The notes beneath the pieces are model-generated. The model was not told where the DNA came from, did no database searches, and was given only the letters and a program-made list of their open reading frames with translations. Positions 34,862 through 44,147 of a DNA stretch of 64,000 nt are shown in pieces. The stretch lies in assembly GCA_902520695.1 (NCBI GenBank), contig CABYOT010000002.1, positions 1 to 64,000 of the forward strand, in the 5' to 3' direction. Each line of letters starts with the position of its first letter. The first letter of the stretch is position 1. The stretch is from an uncultured Pelagibacteraceae bacterium. GTDB taxonomy: Bacteria; Pseudomonadota; Alphaproteobacteria; Pelagibacterales; Pelagibacteraceae. A program made the position numbers and the translations under genes.

Positions 34862-36732
34862 TGCTAAACCAAATTGGAAATTATTCACTTTATATTGCTT
34901 TACTGTCATCTATTATAATAATCATTCAATCTCCAATATTATTAAATCGAAATAATATAAATATTAGTGGAAGAATTTTTTCATTAATTTCTATTCAATC
35001 ATTAATGATTATAATAAGTTTCATTGCTCTTATAATAGGTTTTATAATCTCAGATTTTAGTAATGAGACAGTCTATAATAATTCTCATACCTCTAAACCT
35101 TTGTTCTATAAAATTTCAGGAACATGGGGTAACCATGAGGGAAGCTTACTTCTTTGGTTATTAGTATTATCAATTTTTTTATTAATTTTTACAATTACTT
35201 CAAAAAATCTTTCAAACAAATATAGGATTCTTACTTTATTTTTTCAGGAAATAATAATTGCAGGATTTTTATTATTTATTCTTTTTACTTCAAATCCCTT
35301 TATGAGTTTATTTCCAATTCCAAACGAGGGAACTGGTTTAAATCCAATACTTCAAGACCCAGCATTAGCAATTCATCCACCAATATTATATTTAGGATAT
35401 GTTGGAACATCTATTATTTTTTCTTCTTCACTCGCAGCCTTAATATCAGGTTCTGTAAATAAAACTTGGGCCAAGCATATAAAAAATTGGGTACTAGTTT
35501 CATGGATTTTTTTATCAATTGGAATTTTATTAGGATCTATATGGGCTTATTATGAACTAGGATGGGGAGGTTTTTGGTTTTGGGATCCAGTTGAAAATGT
35601 ATCCCTTATGCCATGGTTTTGTTTAACGGCTTTATTCCATACTATTTTGATTTTGGAAAAAAGAGAAATGTTTCATTCCTGGGCTGTAATTTTATCAATT
35701 ACAACTTTTTCATTAAGTATGAGTGGAACATTTTTAGTTAGATCTGGTATTTTAAATTCAATCCATACTTTTGCAAATGATCCAACAAGGGGAGTTTTTA
35801 TTCTTTGTTTTTTATTTATATTAATTACGTTGTCTATTTTTATTTATTTTTTTTATCAAAACAAAATCAAAAACAATTTCACAAAAACTTATATTGTTAG
35901 TAAAGAAACAGCTGTTCTAGTTAATAACTTGTTTATGATGTTTTTTTTATCAGTTGTCTTAATTGGCACAGTTTATCCAATATTTCTAGAAGTAGTAAAT
36001 AATGATAAAATTTCAGTTGGTCCCCCCTTTTATCATAAATTAATTGTACCTTTTTTGATTCCTTTTTTAATTTTTATGGCAATTGGACCAAATTTGAATT
36101 GGATTAAAGATAAAATAAATAAAATTAATCTACAGCAGCTTTTATTTTTTATTTTATCAATAATTATTTCTTTTATTTTTCTAAAAAAAGTAGGAATTTC
36201 ATATCTATTTTCACTACCACTTTTTATTGCAAGTATTTTTCTTTTCTTAATTACTATTAAAGATTTTTCAGTAAAAAAAACAAATTTATCTCAAAAAATA
36301 TCTCATTTCGGTTTTAGTTTGTTTATTTTAAGTGTTTTGGTTAATGGTGTTCTTGCAAAAGAGTACTCATCAAATATGAAAGTTGGAGATGAAAGAAAAT
36401 TTTTAAATAAAACAATTAAATTTGAAAGTCTTAATGTAAATGAAAGTAAAAATTATCAGTCTTTAGAGGCAAATTTTAAAATTTCAGACAAAAATAATTC
36501 GATCAATCTAAAACCAGAAGTAAGAGTTTATGATCAGCCACAAACAATAACTAGTGAGGCCGATATAAAATCGACATTATACTCTGATAATTTTTTGGTG
36601 TTTAATATATTAAAAAATGATGGATTTTATAATGTCAGGTATCAAATAAAACCGTTTATGATATGGATTTGGATATCAATAATATTAATCTCCTTTGGAG
36701 GGATATTGAGCATTGTAAAAAAAAATGGTTAA
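34861..36732 (+). CDS. ccmF: Cytochrome c heme lyase subunit CcmF
   Basis: A 623-residue multi-helix membrane protein. GTWGNHEGSLLLWLL near residue 78, IHPPILYLGYVG near 170, and the WWD motif WGGFWFWDPVENVSLMPWF near 237 are diagnostic, followed by SWAVILSITTFSLSMSGTFLVRSGILNSIHTFAND. CcmF, with CcmH, attaches heme to apocytochrome c thiols. It overlaps ccmG by 8 bases. It is slightly shorter than the 640-660 residues common elsewhere. Confidence 0.96.
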   Translation: MLNQIGNYSLYIALLSSIIIIIQSPILLNRNNINISGRIFSLISIQSLMIIISFIALIIGFIISDFSNETVYNNSHTSKPLFYKISGTWGNHEGSLLLWLLVLSIFLLIFTITSKNLSNKYRILTLFFQEIIIAGFLLFILFTSNPFMSLFPIPNEGTGLNPILQDPALAIHPPILYLGYVGTSIIFSSSLAALISGSVNKTWAKHIKNWVLVSWIFLSIGILLGSIWAYYELGWGGFWFWDPVENVSLMPWFCLTALFHTILILEKREMFHSWAVILSITTFSLSMSGTFLVRSGILNSIHTFANDPTRGVFILCFLFILITLSIFIYFFYQNKIKNNFTKTYIVSKETAVLVNNLFMMFFLSVVLIGTVYPIFLEVVNNDKISVGPPFYHKLIVPFLIPFLIFMAIGPNLNWIKDKINKINLQQLLFFILSIIISFIFLKKVGISYLFSLPLFIASIFLFLITIKDFSVKKTNLSQKISHFGFSLFILSVLVNGVLAKEYSSNMKVGDERKFLNKTIKFESLNVNESKNYQSLEANFKISDKNNSINLKPEVRVYDQPQTITSEADIKSTLYSDNFLVFNILKNDGFYNVRYQIKPFMIWIWISIILISFGGILSIVKKNG

Positions 36733-37258
36733 AAATATTAAGCTAATAGCAGTTGTTTTTTTAGTTATTGTAAGTTTTTTTATTCTTCTTAAAGGCCTTA
36801 ATAAAACAAATAATTATTCCCCCAATTTAAACTCAAGTAATATTGATTTTAACTTTAAAGCTAAGTTTCTTTATTCTAATGAGCAGACAACATTATACGA
36901 ATTGATAAATGATAAAGATTTTTCATTAATAAATATATGGGCTTCATGGTGTCTACCATGTCGAGATGAGCATCCTTATTTATTAAATTTAAATTCGTTA
37001 GGTAAATTAAATATTATTGGAATTAACTATAAAGATAGTGAGGTAAATGCAAAAAAATTTATTAAAGAATTGGGTAATCCTTATTCTAAAATTATAGTTG
37101 ACCCTTCAGGAGTTAATTCAATTGAGTTAGGTGCATATGGAGTACCTGAAACAATTCTTATAAATAACAAATCTAAAACTATTCTAAAAAAATATATTGG
37201 CCCACTTGATGATAAAAAACTTACTGAACTTAAAATGATAATCAAAAATGAAAATTAA
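36725..37258 (+). CDS. ccmG: Periplasmic thioredoxin CcmG/DsbE
   Basis: A 177-residue protein with an N-terminal signal anchor (about 7-25) and a thioredoxin fold. The active site INIWASWCLPCRDEHPYLLNL (CLPC; usual CPTC or CVPC) lies near residue 79; the cis-Pro loop is GAYGVPETILI. It keeps the apocytochrome CXXCH thiols, or those of CcmH, reduced. It overlaps ccmF by 8 bases and ccmH by 11 bases. Confidence 0.93.
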   Translation: MVKNIKLIAVVFLVIVSFFILLKGLNKTNNYSPNLNSSNIDFNFKAKFLYSNEQTTLYELINDKDFSLINIWASWCLPCRDEHPYLLNLNSLGKLNIIGINYKDSEVNAKKFIKELGNPYSKIIVDPSGVNSIELGAYGVPETILINNKSKTILKKYIGPLDDKKLTELKMIIKNEN

Positions 37259-37610
37259 AATTTTAGTCCTTACAATATTTTACTTAATAGGTTCTTTCAA
37301 TCTATCATATGCAGCTAATTCTGAAAAGGTGGATCAAATTTCAAAAAATTTGAGATGCTTAATTTGTCAAGGACAATCAGTTTATGACTCCCAATCTGAT
37401 TTTGCTTTAAGTATGAAAATTTTAATTCAAAATAAAATCGATGAAGGTAAAAATGATGAACAGATTTATGATTTTCTTAAGAGCAAATATGGAGATTGGA
37501 TAGTTTATGATCCAGAAATTAACAAAAACACAGTTTTACTCTGGGTATTACCTTTGATTTTATTTGTTTTTGGCGGTATTTTAATTTTTAGAAAAGTATC
37601 TATAAAGTAA
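37248..37610 (+). CDS. ccmH: Cytochrome c biogenesis protein CcmH (CcmL, short form)
   Basis: A 120-residue protein with a signal peptide (about 1-22), a redox motif LRCLICQGQSVYDSQSDFA (LRCxxC), a three-helix bundle, and one C-terminal membrane helix (about 95-113). It forms the thiol-reducing part of the heme lyase. The CcmI-like TPR half present in some homologues is absent, and no separate ccmI follows. ccmA and ccmB are also not in this cluster. Confidence 0.93.
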   Translation: MKIKILVLTIFYLIGSFNLSYAANSEKVDQISKNLRCLICQGQSVYDSQSDFALSMKILIQNKIDEGKNDEQIYDFLKSKYGDWIVYDPEINKNTVLLWVLPLILFVFGGILIFRKVSIK

Positions 37611-37623
37611 GTACAAATTTTTT

Positions 37624-38124
37624 ATGCAAACCATTTTAAAATTATTGTTAATTTATTTTTTGCTGGGTTTTAATTTAGCTAAAGCAGATGGACATAGCTC
37701 TAATGAAAATTGGAGTTTTTATACTGGAACTTTTGATTTTAGTGATGATGGCAAAAAGTCTACTTTATTTGGTGTACAGCATATTAATACTGGAAAAGAT
37801 AAAGAGAGCTTTTTAGGAATTCTTCAACCAGTAACAGGATTAATGGTGACTGCAGATAATGCCGCATATGTTTATACAGGTTTTCAAATTTATAATGAAG
37901 GACCTTTCAAGTTTACTCCAAGTTTCACTCCTGGTTTATACTCTAAAGGTGATGGAAAAGATTTAGGTCATGTAATTGAGTTTAAAACAGAGATACAAAT
38001 TTCATATGAATTTTCATCAAATAGTGAAATAGCAGTATCATATAATCATATATCTAATGCGAGTCTTGGGGATAAAAATCCTGGGGCAAATAGTTATATG
38101 TTTAATTATATAAAAAAATTTTAG
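37624..38124 (+). CDS. PagL-like lipid A 3-O-deacylase (acyloxyacyl hydrolase family)
   Basis: A 166-residue outer-membrane beta-barrel-like protein with a signal peptide (about 1-20, ending AKADG). The C-terminal active-site block SYNHISNASLGDKNPGANSY carries the His-x-Ser pair that is catalytic in PagL (HxSN) and the KNPGxN end. PagL removes the 3-O-linked acyl chain of lipid A. Alternating hydrophobic residues and the aromatic end (NYIKKF) fit an outer-membrane barrel. It lies 13 bases after ccmH, probably by position rather than function. Confidence 0.85.
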   Translation: MQTILKLLLIYFLLGFNLAKADGHSSNENWSFYTGTFDFSDDGKKSTLFGVQHINTGKDKESFLGILQPVTGLMVTADNAAYVYTGFQIYNEGPFKFTPSFTPGLYSKGDGKDLGHVIEFKTEIQISYEFSSNSEIAVSYNHISNASLGDKNPGANSYMFNYIKKF

Positions 38125-38133
38125 TCTAAAGAC

Positions 38134-39285
38134 ATGAATTTAAAAAATTGTCACAATTTTAGTGATTTTAGAAAATTAGCAAAAAAAAAATTACCATCTC
38201 CGATTTTTCATTACATTGATGGCGCTGCAGATGATGAGATAACATATGCTAGAAACACAAGTGCTTTTGATGATGTTGACTTAGTTCCAAATGTTTTAAG
38301 GGGTGTTGAAAATGTTGACCTTTCAACAACAATATTTGGTAAAAAATTGGACTTACCTTTTTATCTAGCGCCTACAGCCTTACAAAGACTTTTTCATTAT
38401 GATGGAGAAAGAGCTGTGGGAAAAGCAGCTAAAAAATTTAATACAATGTTTGGTGTTTCAGCTTTAGCAACTGTAAGTGTTGAGGAAATCTCTTCTATGA
38501 TTGACACTCCCAAGATGTTTCAATTTTATTTTCACAAAGACAGAGGCTTGAATGATTCTTGTTTAGAGAGAGCAAAAGCAGCAAAATTTGATGTAATGGC
38601 TTTAACGGTGGATACTATTACAGGTGGAAACCGAGAGAGAGATTTAAGAACTGGTTTTACATCACCTCCAAAATTAACCTTATCGAGTTTGTTTAGTTTT
38701 GCTACAAAGCCTATGTGGGGGATAAACTATCTGACAAAAGGTAAATTTGAATTACCTCATCTTCAAGATTTTGTTAAAGAGGGTACTAGTACTAACTCTT
38801 CAATTGGAAGTTATTTTTCTACTATGCTAGATCAATCTATGAATTGGAAAGATGCTGAAAATCTTTGTTCTAAATGGGGAGGTCATTTTGCTCTTAAAGG
38901 TATTATGAGTGTTGAAGACGCAAAAAGAGCTGTAGATATTGGTTGTACTGGAATTATGGTTTCAAATCATGGAGGAAGACAACTTGATGGTTCTAGGTCT
39001 CCTTTTGATCAACTTGCAGAAATAGTCGATGCTGTTGGTGATAAACTTGATGTTATATGTGAAGGCGGAATTCATAGAGGAACTCATATGCTAAAAGCAT
39101 TATCATTAGGTGCTAAGGCTTGTTCAGGAGGAAGACTTTATCTTTATGCTTTAGCTGCAGCAGGTCAAGCAGGAGTGGAAAGAGCACTAAATCAATATAA
39201 GACCGAACTGCAACGAGATATGAAGTTAATGGGTTGCACAAAAATAAGTGAACTAAACAGAAGTAATTTAAGATTTAGACGATAA
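38134..39285 (+). CDS. FMN-dependent 2-hydroxyacid oxidase / L-lactate dehydrogenase family, copy 1
   Basis: A 383-residue TIM-barrel flavoenzyme. Compared with spinach glycolate oxidase it keeps the substrate and catalytic residues: Tyr in HYIDGAADDE, Tyr in QFYFHKDR, Asp in TVDTITGGNRERD, Lys in FALKGIM, and His/Arg in SNHGGRQLDGSRSPFDQ. The FMN phosphate segment is changed: it reads CEGGIHRGTH where DGGVRRGTD is usual (Asp to Glu, Arg to His). It oxidises L-lactate, glycolate or a similar acid, substrate unproven. The stop shares a base with the start of copy 2. Confidence 0.88.
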   Translation: MNLKNCHNFSDFRKLAKKKLPSPIFHYIDGAADDEITYARNTSAFDDVDLVPNVLRGVENVDLSTTIFGKKLDLPFYLAPTALQRLFHYDGERAVGKAAKKFNTMFGVSALATVSVEEISSMIDTPKMFQFYFHKDRGLNDSCLERAKAAKFDVMALTVDTITGGNRERDLRTGFTSPPKLTLSSLFSFATKPMWGINYLTKGKFELPHLQDFVKEGTSTNSSIGSYFSTMLDQSMNWKDAENLCSKWGGHFALKGIMSVEDAKRAVDIGCTGIMVSNHGGRQLDGSRSPFDQLAEIVDAVGDKLDVICEGGIHRGTHMLKALSLGAKACSGGRLYLYALAAAGQAGVERALNQYKTELQRDMKLMGCTKISELNRSNLRFRR

Positions 39286-40436
39286 TGAGTTTAAGCAATT
39301 GCTACAACTTTGATGACTTTAGAAAGTTAGCAAAAAAAAAACTTCCTGCACCTATATTTCATTATATAGATGGAGGAGCTGATGATGAAGTTACAATGAA
39401 TAGAAATACAGATTCATTTAATGACTGTGATCTAATTCCAAATATTTTAAATAGTGTTGGCGAACCTGATTTAAAAACAGAGGTCTTTGGAACAAAGATG
39501 GATATGCCAATTTTTTTATCACCTACCGCTATGCAAAGTTTATATCACCCAGATGGGGATAAAGCTTCTGCTCGTGCTGCTGAAAAATTTGGTACGATAT
39601 ACAGTATGTCCACTATGGCTTCTTTTTCAATTGAAGAAATTGCAAATCTTTCAAGTGGGCCAAAAATTTTCCAATTATATATTCACAAAGATCAATCAAT
39701 AACTAATGACTTAATTGATAGATGTAAAAGAGCAAACTTCAATGGAATGTGTATTACAGTTGATACCATTGTCGCTGGGAATAGAGAAAGAGACCATAGA
39801 ACAGGATTTACAACACCACCAAAATTTACTTTAGATAGTTTAATGAGTTTTGCTATGAGACCTCAGTGGGTCTTTAACTATTTTACGCATAAGAAATTTG
39901 AATTAGCAAATCTTAAAGATAAAGTTGATAAAGGCACAAATATTGCTCAATCTGTTATGGGATATATAAATGAACAATATGATCCTGCCATGAATTGGAA
40001 AGATGCTGAGTATTGTATAAAAAAATGGGACGGCCCAATTGCACTTAAAGGAGTTATGTCAGTTGATGATGCTAAGAGAGCTATAGATATTGGATGCACT
40101 GCTGTAATGATATCAAATCACGGAGGAAGGCAGCTTGATGGGTCTAGATCTCCATTTGATCAAGTAAAAGCTATCAGAGATGCTGTTGGAGATAAACTAG
40201 AGGTAATTTTAGATGGTGGAGTTCGAAGAGGAACACATGTTCTTAAAGCATTAGCAGCAGGTGCGACAGCTTGTAGTTTTGGTAAAGCTTTTTTGTTTAG
40301 TTTAGGGGCTGGTGGCCAACAAGGAGTAGAAAGACTACTGCAAAATATGCATGATGAAATAAGACGTAACATGATATTGATGGGATGCAAAAGTATAAAA
40401 GATCTAGATGAGTCCAAAATTATTTATAGAAGATAA
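39285..40436 (+). CDS. FMN-dependent 2-hydroxyacid oxidase / L-lactate dehydrogenase family, copy 2
   Basis: A 383-residue paralogue of the gene before it, equal in length and aligned without gaps at the ends. All substrate residues are present (HYIDGGADDE, QLYIHKDQ, TVDTIVAGNRERD, ALKGVM, SNHGGRQLDG), and the FMN segment is standard (LDGGVRRGTH). One FMN-phosphate Arg is Lys (FGKAFLF rather than GR). The TAATG junction between the copies suggests coupled translation. The pair may form a heteromer or split substrates. It lies 5' of an aminotransferase and a D-lactate dehydrogenase-like gene. Confidence 0.9.
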   Translation: MSLSNCYNFDDFRKLAKKKLPAPIFHYIDGGADDEVTMNRNTDSFNDCDLIPNILNSVGEPDLKTEVFGTKMDMPIFLSPTAMQSLYHPDGDKASARAAEKFGTIYSMSTMASFSIEEIANLSSGPKIFQLYIHKDQSITNDLIDRCKRANFNGMCITVDTIVAGNRERDHRTGFTTPPKFTLDSLMSFAMRPQWVFNYFTHKKFELANLKDKVDKGTNIAQSVMGYINEQYDPAMNWKDAEYCIKKWDGPIALKGVMSVDDAKRAIDIGCTAVMISNHGGRQLDGSRSPFDQVKAIRDAVGDKLEVILDGGVRRGTHVLKALAAGATACSFGKAFLFSLGAGGQQGVERLLQNMHDEIRRNMILMGCKSIKDLDESKIIYRR

Positions 40437-40501
40437 AAAATTTTAATTAATAGACATAGTTAACCTTTTCAGTTAGTTTCCTCTCTTTAAAAAATAAAAT
40501 T

Positions 40502-41668
40502 ATGATACTGGCAAAAAATTTAGAAAACTTAGGAACAGAATCTGCATTCAGTGTATTAGCTGAAGCTAAAGCATTAGAGGCAAAGGGTCACCCAATGATA
40601 CATTTGGGATTAGGTCAACCAGATTTTAAAACACCAAAACATGTAGTTGAAGCTGCAAAAAAAGCTTTAGACGATGGTCATCATGGATATGTGATGTCTA
40701 ACGGAATCCCAGAATGTAGAGAAGCTGTAACAAGATGGATTAAAAAACGTTACAATGCAGATATTGATGCTGATAGAATTTTAATTATGCCAGGTGGAAA
40801 GCCAACAATGAGTTATGCGATTCAATGTTTTGGTGAACCAGGGGCAGAAATAATTCATCCTACACCTGCCTTCCCAATTTATGAGTCAATGATAAATTAT
40901 ACTGGTTCAACACCAGTGCCTTATGATCTTACTGAAGACAAAGATCTTAAATTTGATCCAGATAAAATATTGTCTTTAATTACTGATAAAACTAGATTGT
41001 TAATTTTAATTAACCCAAATAACCCAACAGGAAGTTTTGTTGAAAAACCAGTAATAGACTATTTTGCCAAAGAGTTAGAAAAACATCCACATGTTACGAT
41101 CTTGAGCGATGAAATCTATAGTAGACAAATTTTTGACTACAAAGAAATGCCATCGTTTTTTCATTATGAAAATTTAAGAGATAGATTAATTGTATTAGAA
41201 GGTTGGAGTAAAGCATATTCAATGACTGGATGGAGATTAGGTTGGAGTTTTTGGCCAAAGGAACTAGTTGAGCATGTGAATAAATTATTAATCAACAGTG
41301 TATCTTGTGTAAATGCAGCAGCACAATTTGCTGGTATAGCTGCATTGGATGGACCAGATGATTCAATTAAAGATATGTTAGATAAGTTTACTTTAAGAAG
41401 AAATTTAATTCATAAAGGTTTAAATGATTTACCAGGAATAGAATGCAGTCTGCCAGGTGGAGCTTTTTATGCATTTCCAAATGTAAAAGGTACTGGAATG
41501 ACAGGCGCAGAATTTTGTAAAAAAGCAATGCATGAAGCTGGTGTTGCAATAGTGCCTGGAACAGCATTTGGACAAACTTGCCAAGACTACGTAAGATTTA
41601 GTTTTGCCGCATCTAGAGATAACATACAGCAGGCCTTAGAAAATATAGGCAAGATGCTTTCTAAATAG
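40502..41668 (+). CDS. Class I/II aminotransferase (PLP)
   Basis: A 388-residue fold-type I aminotransferase. HLGLGQPDFKTPKHVVEAAK near the start, ILINPNNPTGSFVE, ILSDEIYSRQIFD and the Schiff-base Lys in EGWSKAYSMTGWRLGW near residue 237, then a C-terminal VRFSFA (the carboxylate-binding Arg). It belongs to the aspartate/alanine aminotransferase-like branch. Among 2-hydroxyacid oxidases it may transaminate glyoxylate or pyruvate, for example making glycine or alanine; this is inference from position only. Confidence 0.88.
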   Translation: MILAKNLENLGTESAFSVLAEAKALEAKGHPMIHLGLGQPDFKTPKHVVEAAKKALDDGHHGYVMSNGIPECREAVTRWIKKRYNADIDADRILIMPGGKPTMSYAIQCFGEPGAEIIHPTPAFPIYESMINYTGSTPVPYDLTEDKDLKFDPDKILSLITDKTRLLILINPNNPTGSFVEKPVIDYFAKELEKHPHVTILSDEIYSRQIFDYKEMPSFFHYENLRDRLIVLEGWSKAYSMTGWRLGWSFWPKELVEHVNKLLINSVSCVNAAAQFAGIAALDGPDDSIKDMLDKFTLRRNLIHKGLNDLPGIECSLPGGAFYAFPNVKGTGMTGAEFCKKAMHEAGVAIVPGTAFGQTCQDYVRFSFAASRDNIQQALENIGKMLSK

Positions 41669-41705
41669 GCTATATTTTTAAAAGATTTTTCTGTAATATT
41701 TACTT

Positions 41706-43079
41706 ATGAATGAGATTGTACAAACAGAATTGAAAAAAATCTTTAACGGAAGATTTTCAACCTCAGAGTCCACACGAGCAAATTATGCAAGAGGTGAAGA
41801 TACATATGATCCAATTCTTTCAAAAGCTGTAGTATTTCCAGAAACAAATGAGGAAGTTTCTCAATTATTAAAACTTTGTAACGAACACAAAATACCAGTC
41901 GTTCCATTTGGTACAGGCACTTCTTTAGAAGGTCACGTAGTAGGAAATCAAAATGGTATTACTATTTCTCTTGAAAAAATGAATAAGGTTTTAAGTGTAA
42001 ATGCTGAAGACTTTGATTGTAGGGTTCAAGCAAATGTAACTAGAAAACAATTAAATGAATATTTAAGAGAAGATGGAGTTTTCTTTCCAATTGATCCAGG
42101 TGCCGATGCTGCTCTTGGTGGAATGGCAGCAACATCAGCTTCAGGTACAATGGCTGTGAAATATGGAACTATGAGAACTGTAATTTCAGGTCTGACAGTT
42201 GTTCTTCCAAATGGAGATATTATTAAAACAGGAGCTAGAACAAAAAAAACTTCTGCTGGATATAATCTCACAAATTTATTCATAGGTTCAGAGGGAACGC
42301 TTGGAATAATTACTGAAGTACAATTAAGATTATCACCAATACCTGAAAGTATAATGAGTGCAGTATGTTATTTTCCTGATTTAGACTCTGCAGTTAAAGC
42401 ATCGCAAGAAGTTATTCAGTATGGTGTTCCAATTGCGAGAATTGAAATGCTAAATAAAGATCAAATGGAAATTAGTATTAAATATTCTAAATTAGAAAAT
42501 ATAAAAGCATCACCTACTCTATTTTTTGAATTTCATGGTAGTGAAGCATCAAATAATGAAAATATTGGTATTGTAGAAGAAATTTCTAAAAGCAATGGTG
42601 GAAGTGATTTTCAATGGGCATCATCTCCTGAGGAGCAAAAAAAATTATGGAAAGCACGACATGATGTTTACTATTCTGTAAAAGCTTTAGGTCATGACAT
42701 GAAAGTTTATTCTACAGATGTTTGTGTACCAATTTCAAGATTAGTTGAGTGTATTTCTTGGGCAGAAAAAGAAGTTCAAAAGTTAGGCCTAACTGCTCCA
42801 ATGGTAGGTCATGTTGGTGATGGAAATTTTCATTCTATAGTTCTTTATGATCCAGATGACGAAGATAAACAAAAAAGAATAAGACAATATAGTGATGATT
42901 TAATCAATAAAGCACTTGAACTTGAAGGAACTATAACTGGAGAACACGGTATAGGGCTTCAAAAAAAACATTACTTACTTAGAGAACACCCAGATAATGT
43001 ACCTGTTATGAAATCTATTAAAAGATCAATAGATGTAAATAATATTATGAATCCTGGTAAAATTTTTGATTTAAATTAA
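41706..43079 (+). CDS. FAD-linked oxidase, D-lactate dehydrogenase (cytochrome) / GlcD-like
   Basis: A 457-residue VAO-fold flavoprotein. The FAD domain shows VVPFGTGTSLEGHVVG near residue 66, GADAALGGMAATSASGTMAVKYGTMR near 130 and FIGSEGTLGIITEVQLRL near 195. The C-terminal HVGDGNFHSIVLYD and GEHGIGLQKKHYL are the metal and substrate block of D-2-hydroxyacid dehydrogenases (LDHD). It oxidises D-lactate or related D-2-hydroxyacids. Together with the L-specific oxidases upstream it would cover both stereoisomers. It is followed after 9 bases by a reductase. Confidence 0.9.
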   Translation: MNEIVQTELKKIFNGRFSTSESTRANYARGEDTYDPILSKAVVFPETNEEVSQLLKLCNEHKIPVVPFGTGTSLEGHVVGNQNGITISLEKMNKVLSVNAEDFDCRVQANVTRKQLNEYLREDGVFFPIDPGADAALGGMAATSASGTMAVKYGTMRTVISGLTVVLPNGDIIKTGARTKKTSAGYNLTNLFIGSEGTLGIITEVQLRLSPIPESIMSAVCYFPDLDSAVKASQEVIQYGVPIARIEMLNKDQMEISIKYSKLENIKASPTLFFEFHGSEASNNENIGIVEEISKSNGGSDFQWASSPEEQKKLWKARHDVYYSVKALGHDMKVYSTDVCVPISRLVECISWAEKEVQKLGLTAPMVGHVGDGNFHSIVLYDPDDEDKQKRIRQYSDDLINKALELEGTITGEHGIGLQKKHYLLREHPDNVPVMKSIKRSIDVNNIMNPGKIFDLN

Positions 43080-43088
43080 TCTATTTTA

Positions 43089-44042
43089 ATGAAAAAAATA
43101 TTAGTCACCAGAAGATTGCTAAGATCTTGTGAGGATAAAGCAAAAGAAATCTTTGATGCAAATTTAAATCTTAATGATGAACTATATTCACAAAAAAAAT
43201 TAATTGAAATGAGTGAAGGATGTGATGGAATACTATCAGCTTTAACAGATAAATTAGATGCTGAAACAATTAATCAATTACCAGACTCTGTCAAAATACT
43301 TTCTAACTTTGCAGTTGGATTTGGAAATATTGATTTAGAGGCTGCAAAAAAAAAAGGAATAGCTGTAACTAATACTCCAGATGTTTTAACTGATGCAACA
43401 GCAGAAATAGGGGTTCTTTTAATTCTTGGTGCTTGCAGAAGAGCTTCTGAGGGAATTGAAAGAGCTAGAGAAGGTGGATGGGTTTGGTCTGCAGATTTAT
43501 TAATTGGAAAACAATTAACAGGTACAAGGTTAGGTATTTTAGGAATGGGAAGAATAGGACAAAAAATTGCGAAAGTTGCTAAATCTCTTGGAATGATAAT
43601 TCATTATCATAACAGATCAAAACTTAGTGAGGAAAAAGAACAAGGTGCAATTTATCATGATAATTTAAAAGATCTTCTATCTGTATCAGATGTGTTATCT
43701 GTATGTTGTCCGGCATCAAAAGAGACAATTGATATGATCAATAAAGATACAATCGAATATTTGCCAAAAGGTGCAGTAGTTACTAATGTTGCAAGAGGAG
43801 ATATAATTGAAGATGAGGCAATGGTTGATGCTCTGAATAGAAGAAAAGTTTATGCAGTTGGGTTAGATGTTTATAAAAATGAACCAAATTTAAATAAAGG
43901 TTATTACAAACATAAAAGTGCATTTATACTTCCTCATTTAGGCAGTGCTACAAAGGAAACTAGAACAGCTATGGCTAATTTGGCTATTGATAATCTTGAT
44001 GAGTACTTCAAAACAGGAAACTGCAAAAATAAAGTCAATTAA
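43089..44042 (+). CDS. D-2-hydroxyacid dehydrogenase (glyoxylate/hydroxypyruvate reductase, GyaR/GhrB-like)
   Basis: A 317-residue NAD(P)-dependent enzyme. LGILGMGRIGQKIAKVAKSLGM near residue 145 is the dinucleotide fold; HNRSK follows the second strand, which favours NADP. FAVGFGNIDLEAAKKKGIAVTNTPDVLTDATAE is the substrate-domain end and VARGDIIEDEAMVDAL with the conserved Arg lies near 235, and HLGSATKETR holds the catalytic His. It reduces glyoxylate or hydroxypyruvate. Position between D-lactate dehydrogenase and TRAP genes suggests one organic-acid regulon. Confidence 0.9.
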   Translation: MKKILVTRRLLRSCEDKAKEIFDANLNLNDELYSQKKLIEMSEGCDGILSALTDKLDAETINQLPDSVKILSNFAVGFGNIDLEAAKKKGIAVTNTPDVLTDATAEIGVLLILGACRRASEGIERAREGGWVWSADLLIGKQLTGTRLGILGMGRIGQKIAKVAKSLGMIIHYHNRSKLSEEKEQGAIYHDNLKDLLSVSDVLSVCCPASKETIDMINKDTIEYLPKGAVVTNVARGDIIEDEAMVDALNRRKVYAVGLDVYKNEPNLNKGYYKHKSAFILPHLGSATKETRTAMANLAIDNLDEYFKTGNCKNKVN

Positions 44043-44136
44043 CAATCTCAAGTTGTATTAAGTCTTTTTATCGACATTTTTAATAATGACTCTAAGTTAC
44101 ATTTGTGTTTAATTGTCGACAGTTAATTAACTATAG

Positions 44137-44141
44137 AGGAG
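44137..44141 (+). promoter_or_regulatory. Strong Shine-Dalgarno site of dctP
   Basis: AGGAG six bases before the dctP ATG at 44148 is one of the few perfect ribosome sites here, in keeping with the very high expression expected for a periplasmic binding protein. Confidence 0.75.
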
Positions 44142-44147
44142 AAATAA

